Below, one piece after another: positions 59,439 through 63,685 of a stretch of DNA of 63,685 bases. Source of the stretch: Streptomyces cellostaticus (lineage in GTDB: Bacteria; Actinomycetota; Actinomycetes; Streptomycetales; Streptomycetaceae); the NCBI RefSeq assembly GCF_001513965.1, contig NZ_KQ948021.1:14852-78536 (forward strand), given 5' to 3'. The notes below the pieces were generated by a model. That model was not told where the DNA came from. It made no database searches and saw only the letters and a program-made list of their open reading frames with translations. Position 1 is the first letter of the stretch; the number at the start of each line of letters is the position of its first letter. A program made the translations under genes and the position numbers.

Positions 59439-59921
59439 CTACTCGCCCGCGTACGCCTTCTCCAGCTCGGCGATGTCGAGCTTGCCCATGCCCAGCAGGG
59501 CGCGGGTGGTCCGCGCGGCCTTCTCCGGGTCCGGGCCGCCGATCATGTCGGCCAGGCGGTCGGGTACGACCTGCCAGGAGACGCCGTACTTGTCCTTGAG
59601 CCAGCCGCAGGGGCCGGGCTCGCCGCCGTTCTCGGTGAGCTTCGTCCAGTAGTAGTCGATCTCCTCCTGGTCCTCGCAGAAGATCTGGAAGGAGATCGCC
59701 TCGTTGAACGTGAACTCGGGGCCGCCGTTGAGCGCGACGAACCTGTGGCCGTTGGCCGTGAACTCGACGGTCAGCACGGTGCCGGCGGGGCGGGGGGCGC
59801 CCTCGGGGTAGTGGGCGACCCGGCCGATGCTGGAGTTCTTGAAGACGGACACGTAGTGGTCGGCGGCCTCCTCGGCCTGGTCGTCGAACCAGAGACACGT
59901 GGTGAATCCGTGCGTGGTCAT
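59439..59921 (-). CDS. PhnB-like VOC-family protein
   Basis: A 160-residue single-module VOC protein with the PhnB/3-demethylubiquinone methyltransferase-like features CLWFDDQAEEAADHYVSVFK, FTANGHRFVALNGG and CGWLKDKYGVSWQVVPDRLA. No catalytic methyltransferase domain is present. The function is unknown. ATG 59921 has GGAGGT five bases upstream, preferred to the GTG at 59927. It converges with the phosphotransferase gene and diverges from the epoxide hydrolase. Confidence 0.9.
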   Translation of the reverse strand: MTTHGFTTCLWFDDQAEEAADHYVSVFKNSSIGRVAHYPEGAPRPAGTVLTVEFTANGHRFVALNGGPEFTFNEAISFQIFCEDQEEIDYYWTKLTENGGEPGPCGWLKDKYGVSWQVVPDRLADMIGGPDPEKAARTTRALLGMGKLDIAELEKAYAGE

Positions 59922-60004
59922 GAGCACCTCCCGGAGCGTGGAACGCGGTCACCCGTATCGACCGATCCTCGCGGCGAAACTCATCGGCCGGGCCCCGAAT
60001 TAAT

Positions 60005-60022
60005 CCGTTCGGGTAGTAACGG
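60005..60022. promoter_or_regulatory. Small inverted repeat in a divergent promoter
   Basis: CCGTT (60005-60009) and AACGG (60018-60022) flank CGGGTAGT in the gap between the PhnB-like and epoxide hydrolase genes, 22 bases before the latter's ATG. It overlaps an AT-rich patch (AATTAATCC) that may hold a promoter. Confidence 0.35.
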
Positions 60023-60043
60023 CCGCGCACTAGCATCCGGGCC

Positions 60044-61249
60044 ATGACCTCTTCGCCTGCCGAGAGCATCCAGCCCTTCCGACTGTCGGTCCCCGAGAGC
60101 GACCTGGACGACCTGTACGACCGCCTCGACCGCACCCGCTGGCCGGAGGGGCTGCCCGGGGTGGGCTGGGCGTACGGGGTGGCGCCCGAGTACCTGCGGG
60201 AGCTCGTGCGGTACTGGCGGCACGAGTACGACTGGCGTGCGGCCGAGGCGCGGCTGAACGAGTGGCCGCAGTTCACGACCACGATCGACGGGGCGAACGT
60301 GCACTTCGCGCACGTCCGCTCGCCGGAGCCGGACGCCACCCCGCTGATCATCACGCACGGCTGGCCGGGTTCGATCGTGGAGTTCCTGGACGTCGTCGGG
60401 CCGCTCGCCGACCCGGCGGCCCACGGCGGGGATCCGGCCGACGCGTTCCACGTCGTGGTGCCGAGCATCCCCGGGTTCGGGCTGTCCGGGCCCACGACGG
60501 AGACTGGCTGGGAAGCGGGCCGGGTCGCCGACGCGTGGGCCGAACTGATGGGACGTCTCGGCTACGAGCGGTTCGGCGCGCAGGGCGGCGACTGGGGCGC
60601 GGGAATCTCCCGCGAGCTGGGCCGCGCCCATCCCGACCGGGTGATCGGCGTCCACCTCAACCTGCTGCCGGGCGCGCAGGCGACCAGCGAGCCCACCGAG
60701 GCGGAACTGGCGGCGCTCGGCCCCGAGGAGCGGGAGCGCACGCTCACCTCGTGGCGCCGCTGGTCCGCCTGGATGGACGACGCGTCGGCGTACGCCCTGC
60801 TGCACTCCACCCGGCCGCAGACCCTGGCCTACGCGCTCACGGACTCGCCGGTCGGCCAACTCGCCTGGATCATCGAGAAGTTCCGGGAGTGGACGGACTC
60901 CGAGGAACTGCCCGAGGAGGCGGTCGACCGGGATCAGCTGCTGACCAACGTGATGCTGTACTGGCTGACCGGGACCGCCGGTTCGTCCGCCCGGATCTAC
61001 TACGAGCGTGCGCACGCCGCGGGCCGGGGGGCCGCGCCCGCCGAGCCGTCCACGGCACCGACCGCTCTGGCGGTGTTCCCCGCCGAGCTGCAGATCCCGC
61101 TGCGGCACAGGGCAGACCGCACGGAGAACATCGTCCGCTGGACGGAGTTCGACCGGGGAGGGCACTTCGCGGCCATGGAGGAACCGGACCTGCTGGTCGG
61201 CGACGTCCGGGCCTTCTTCCGGCAGCTGCGCGAGAAGGGCGTCGGCTGA
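60044..61249 (+). CDS. Epoxide hydrolase (alpha/beta-hydrolase)
   Basis: A 401-residue epoxide hydrolase. It has the N-terminal EHN domain (residues about 1-100, with FRLSVPESDLDDLYDRLDRT), then the oxyanion HGWPGSIVEF, nucleophile Asp in AQGGDWGAGISRELG and catalytic His in DRGGHFAAMEEPDL. Microsomal-type members open epoxides to diols. The physiological substrate is unknown; an ATG start with a neighbouring promoter suggests a monocistronic gene. It converges with the ClgR/PopR-like gene, 7 bases apart. Confidence 0.92.
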   Translation: MTSSPAESIQPFRLSVPESDLDDLYDRLDRTRWPEGLPGVGWAYGVAPEYLRELVRYWRHEYDWRAAEARLNEWPQFTTTIDGANVHFAHVRSPEPDATPLIITHGWPGSIVEFLDVVGPLADPAAHGGDPADAFHVVVPSIPGFGLSGPTTETGWEAGRVADAWAELMGRLGYERFGAQGGDWGAGISRELGRAHPDRVIGVHLNLLPGAQATSEPTEAELAALGPEERERTLTSWRRWSAWMDDASAYALLHSTRPQTLAYALTDSPVGQLAWIIEKFREWTDSEELPEEAVDRDQLLTNVMLYWLTGTAGSSARIYYERAHAAGRGAAPAEPSTAPTALAVFPAELQIPLRHRADRTENIVRWTEFDRGGHFAAMEEPDLLVGDVRAFFRQLREKGVG

Positions 61250-61256
61250 CGGTGTC

Positions 61257-61649
61257 TCAGGCCGCCAGGCACAGCCCGTTGTACGGCCCCCGGTGCTGCG
61301 GTGCTGCGGCCGTCCGGCGGACCGCAGCGGTCTGCCGGGTCAACTCGCTGCCGGTGAGCGACAGCAGGTCGCCGAGGCCAAGGCCCAGGGCGTGGGCGGC
61401 GGCCGCGAGGACCTCCGAGGAGGCCTCCTTGCGGCCGCGCTCGATCTCGGACAGGTAGGGCAGCGAGATCCGGGCCGCGTCGGCCACGTCCCTGAGCGTG
61501 CGCTCCTGCGCCAGCCTCTCCCGGCGCAGCACCTCACCGACCAGATCCCGCCAAAGGGGCTCCCTGGGCGCCGGCTCAGGGGCGCCCGGCCGGGCGGGCC
61601 GAGGGCGCAGCGGGATCACACGGGTTTCGTTGCTCACCTGGTTGCTCAC
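61257..61649 (-). CDS. ClgR/PopR-like XRE regulator ending in Leu-Ala-Ala
   Basis: A 130-residue protein. An XRE helix-turn-helix spans residues about 45-95 (LRRERLAQERTLRDVADAAR, ISLPYLSEIERGRKEASSEV), very similar to ClgR and PopR, the activators of clp protease genes. The C-terminus ends LCLAA. In Streptomyces, ClgR and PopR carry C-terminal Ala-Ala residues needed for ClpP-dependent degradation, so this protein may be a proteolytically controlled activator. An N-terminal 35-residue Arg/Pro tail is unusual. GTG 61649 or 61634 is the start. Confidence 0.87.
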   Translation of the reverse strand: MSNQVSNETRVIPLRPRPARPGAPEPAPREPLWRDLVGEVLRRERLAQERTLRDVADAARISLPYLSEIERGRKEASSEVLAAAAHALGLGLGDLLSLTGSELTRQTAAVRRTAAAPQHRGPYNGLCLAA

Positions 61650-61721
61650 CCGGTCAGCCTAGGCGAGGGCATCGCCGTCATGCCTGGACAACGCCGATTT
61701 CCCGCCGGTCGGGCCGGAGGT

Positions 61722-61797
61722 GCATGCGTCGCGTCACCGGGGGTACGCGCCGGGTGAGCTCGCAGCGGACAGGCATGGGAGCCCGGATGCCGGGTAC
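61722..61797 (+). promoter_or_regulatory. Tandem SigB-type promoter matches upstream of the sigma gene
   Basis: GCAT-N15-GGGTAC occurs at 61722-61746 and again at 61773-61797, 51 bases apart with identical -35-like and -10 boxes and spacing. Both match the S. coelicolor SigB consensus. They lie 84-135 bases before the ATG of a SigB-family sigma factor gene, as expected for autoregulation. Confidence 0.65.
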
Positions 61798-61880
61798 TCG
61801 GCGCACGCATCCCGAGCAGGGATCGGACGCGCAGAGGCCGCAGCGGCAGCCGTCGAACCGTGACTTTCAGGGGAGAGGTA

Positions 61881-62768
61881 ATGAACACCGCCGGGATCCG
61901 GTCACAAGCAGAGGTCGTCGACAAGACCGAGCAGGACAGGACGGGCGAGGGGCCACTGCCTGGCATCGCGGACCCGGCGACCGTCGCGCCGCGTGACGCG
62001 CGGGAGCTGTCCCGCCAGTTCTTCCGGCGGATGGCCGAGCTGGAGGAGGGCACGCACGAGTACCAGTACGCGCGCAACACCCTCATCGAGATGAACATGT
62101 CGCTCGTGCGGTTCGCGGCCGGACGGTTCCGGGGCCGCGGCGACGACATGGAGGACATCGTCCAGACCGGCATGATCGGTCTGATCAAGGCCATCGACCG
62201 GTTCGAGCTGTCGCGCGAGGTCGAGTTCACCTCCTTCGCGCTGCCGTACATCTTGGGCGAGATCAAGCGGTTCTTCCGCGACACCACCTGGGCGGTGCAC
62301 GTGCCGCGGCGGCTGCAGGAGCTGCGCGTGGAACTGGCCAAGGCACGCGAGGAGCTGGCCAGCCGGCTGGACCGGGATCCGACGGTCGCCGAACTGGCGA
62401 CGCTCATGAACATCTCCGCGGGCGAGGTGGTCGAGGCCCAGCTCGCCTCCAACGGGTACAACTCCGCGTCCCTGGACGCCGCGCTCACCGGAGACGGCCC
62501 CGAGGACGGCGAGGCGGTGCTCGCCGACTTCATCGGCGTGGAGGAGGAGGGCCTGCGGCTCGTCGAGGACTTCCACGCACTCGCTCCGCTCATGGCCGAA
62601 CTCAGCGACCGCGACCGGCAGATCATCCACCTGAGGTTCGTCGAGGAGGCCACCCAGGCGGAGATCGGGGAGCGGCTCGGCTGCTCCCAGATGCACGTCT
62701 CCCGGCTGATCAAGCGGATCATCATGCGGCTGCGCCGGGGAATGCTCGGCGAACTCGGCTGCGCCTGA
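61881..62768 (+). CDS. SigB/SigF-family RNA polymerase sigma factor
   Basis: A 295-residue stress/sporulation-type sigma factor with no region 1.1. Region 2 contains EDIVQTGMIGLIKAIDRFEL and FTSFALPYILGEIKRFFRDT, with VHVPRRLQELRVELAKAREE in region 3. Region 4's helix-turn-helix is ATQAEIGERLGCSQMHVSRL. Streptomyces has about nine such factors (SigB, F, G, H, I, K, L, M, N), and I cannot say which this is. ATG 61881 has GGGGAGAGG upstream. Convergent with an RsbW-like ATPase gene nine bases away. Confidence 0.92.
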   Translation: MNTAGIRSQAEVVDKTEQDRTGEGPLPGIADPATVAPRDARELSRQFFRRMAELEEGTHEYQYARNTLIEMNMSLVRFAAGRFRGRGDDMEDIVQTGMIGLIKAIDRFELSREVEFTSFALPYILGEIKRFFRDTTWAVHVPRRLQELRVELAKAREELASRLDRDPTVAELATLMNISAGEVVEAQLASNGYNSASLDAALTGDGPEDGEAVLADFIGVEEEGLRLVEDFHALAPLMAELSDRDRQIIHLRFVEEATQAEIGERLGCSQMHVSRLIKRIIMRLRRGMLGELGCA

Positions 62769-62777
62769 GGCCTGGGC

Positions 62778-63230
62778 TCACGGTTTCAGCGGGACCCTGG
62801 CGCGCACGCGCTTGCCGACCGGCACCCGTTCCACGGTCACCTCGGCGGACAGGGCATGCACGATCTCCAGGCCGTGCCGGCCGACGCGATCGGGGTTCTT
62901 CGGGAACCGGCGGGGCAGGGCCACGCTGCTGTCGTAGACGGCCACCGTCACCGCACTGTCCGTGCCCTCCAGCTCCAGGATGTACGGGCCGCTGCTGTGC
63001 CGGTCGGCGTTGGTGACCAGCTCGCTCACGACGAGCAGCAGCTCACCGTCGGCCCGGCTGTCGATGACGGCACACCACTCGGTCCTCAGTCGCTGCAGGA
63101 ACCGGGCCGCGAAGGCCCGTGCGTCGGCGATGCATCCGGGTTCGCCGGTGTAGTGCGCCGCGCGTCGCAGCGGCTCCACGGGTACGTCGAAGCCAGTCGG
63201 TATCACTGCCCCGCCCAGGTGGTCGGTCAT
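62778..63230 (-). CDS. RsbW-like ATP-binding protein (anti-sigma factor type HATPase)
   Basis: A 150-residue HATPase_c protein. N-box is LVVSELVTNADRHSSGPYIL, G1-like box is VAVYDSSVALPRRF, and G2-like box is VGRHGLEIVHALS. No histidine kinase phosphorylation domain is present. Such proteins serve as serine kinases or anti-sigma factors against SigB-type sigmas. No anti-anti-sigma gene is adjacent. ATG 63230 is chosen; the frame could extend to 63317 without an RBS. Confidence 0.88.
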   Translation of the reverse strand: MTDHLGGAVIPTGFDVPVEPLRRAAHYTGEPGCIADARAFAARFLQRLRTEWCAVIDSRADGELLLVVSELVTNADRHSSGPYILELEGTDSAVTVAVYDSSVALPRRFPKNPDRVGRHGLEIVHALSAEVTVERVPVGKRVRARVPLKP

Positions 63231-63349
63231 GCGTGTCTCTCTCGGAAGCCGGTCCGGTCGATCCCTGTTGCACCAGTCCTCGTACCCCGAGCACGGCCCG
63301 GCAGTCCCTGGTTGCACCGCTCACTGCGCCCTGGGCCCGTCTCCGACGG

Positions 63350-63685
63350 CTACTGCTTCTGGTGCTGGTTCTGGTGCTGGTTCTGGTTCTGCTGCTGGTT
63401 CTGGTTCTGGTTCTGCTGCTGGTTCTGGTTCTGCTGCTGGTTCTGGTTCTGGTTCTGCTGCTGGTTCTGCTGATTCTGGTCCTGCGGCTTCGCCGGCTTC
63501 TGCGGCTCGCCGGGCTTCTGCTGCTTGTTCTGGTCCTGCTTGTTCTGGTCCTGCTTCTGCTGATCCTGCTTGTTCTGGTTCTGGTCCTGCTTCTGCTGAT
63601 CCTTCTTCTGCTGGTCCTGCTTGTTCTGGTCCTGCTTGTTCTGGTCCTGCTTGTTCTGGTTCTGCTGGTTCTGGTTCTGCTGGTT
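63350..63685 (-). CDS. Gln/Asn-rich low-complexity protein, C-terminal part only
   Basis: Reading leftward from the window edge, 111 codons end in a TAG at 63350-63352. Apart from a short Pro/Gly/Glu/Lys/Ala patch (GEPQKPAKPQD region), nearly all residues are Q, N, K or D, in alternating units such as QNQQNQ and KQDQNKQDQ. Codons are almost monotonous CAG and AAC. The other strand's open frame here, rich in Cys, Phe and Trp, is a shadow. No folded domain is visible; the N-terminal part lies beyond the window. It could be a prion-like or phase-separating tail, or a repeat-expanded linker. Confidence 0.7.
   Translation of the reverse strand, partial: NQQNQNQQNQNKQDQNKQDQNKQDQQKKDQQKQDQNQNKQDQQKQDQNKQDQNKQQKPGEPQKPAKPQDQNQQNQQQNQNQNQQQNQNQQQNQNQNQQQNQNQHQNQHQKQ
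63353..63685. repeat. Trinucleotide/hexanucleotide repeat (CTG/GTT-type)
   Basis: The plus strand is built from short units CTG, GTT, CTT and GTC arranged in 6- and 9-base patterns such as CTGGTT and CTGCTGGTT, continuing past the right edge. Such repeats are prone to slippage and length variation between strains. They encode the Q/N-rich tail on the minus strand. Confidence 0.85.

Noticed and set aside
62856..63473. Plus-strand open frame with Cys/Phe/Trp-rich C-terminus
   Set aside because: Opposite of the Q/N-rich minus-strand frame and the RsbW-like gene; its composition is an effect of the repeat.
63353..63685. Possible CRISPR array or tandem repeat element
   Set aside because: No spacers of constant length; the units are 3-9 bases and keep a protein reading frame.

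Overview
The window is high-GC actinobacterial chromosome, almost certainly Streptomyces. Genus markers include a WhiB-like iron-sulfur protein, an SsgA-like sporulation protein, a melC1-melC2 tyrosinase pair, a 2-methylisoborneol (geosmin-like odorant) operon, a large LAL-type LuxR regulator, F420/LLM oxidoreductases and a SigB-family sigma factor. I call 58 protein-coding genes, partial at both edges. I see no tRNA, rRNA, CRISPR array, insertion sequence or phage gene, and I noticed no in-frame TTA (bldA) codon, although that scan was by eye.

Layout. 1-5455: MFS exporter, LysE-type exporter with divergent LysG-like regulator, TetR regulator divergent from a saccharopine-dehydrogenase-like gene, and a WhiB-like protein. 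5477-10769: L,D-transpeptidase lipoprotein with a two-component system, secreted M1 peptidase, DUF488. 10790-17579: TetR/flavin dehydrogenase operon, AlkB, DUF4032 kinase-like protein, universal stress protein, LLM oxidoreductase with divergent MarR. 17758-24291: a tightly coupled three-gene signalling operon (response regulator/glutaredoxin-like/thioredoxin-reductase-like fusion, cNMP-domain histidine kinase, UBP zinc finger), then the LAL regulator. 24310-30933: ROK-GH27-GH95-SGNH glycan operon on the minus strand. 31083-36486: secreted M4 protease, serine hydrolase, TerD-CAP-CAP fusion, AIM24 protein. 36640-38708: TPR protein coupled to a polyprenyl diphosphate synthase. 38815-45493: threonine dehydratase, membrane pseudokinase, helix-rich protein, SsgA-like protein, DUF2238, DUF6328, aldo-keto reductase. 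45630-51527: cholesterol-oxidase-like flavoprotein, epimerase with divergent LysR, TetR-controlled MFS pump. 51926-54678: melanin genes, RNase H, glyoxalase-like protein. 54988-58483: family 2B encapsulin shell, 2-MIB synthase and GPP methyltransferase, closed by a strong terminator. 58520-63685: phosphotransferase, PhnB-like protein, epoxide hydrolase, ClgR/PopR-like regulator, SigB-type sigma factor behind tandem SigB-like promoters, an RsbW-like ATPase and the C-terminus of a glutamine/asparagine-rich protein.

The strongest leads are the cysteine-less redox-fold signalling operon (17758-21253), the encapsulin operon with an unusually short cyclase (54988-58442), the orphan TPR/prenyl synthase pair under two overlapping perfect palindromes, SigB-type promoter matches at both the sigma gene and the SsgA-like gene, and the Q/N-rich repeat protein at the right edge. 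All functions are inferred from sequence motifs read by eye; no database search was run.
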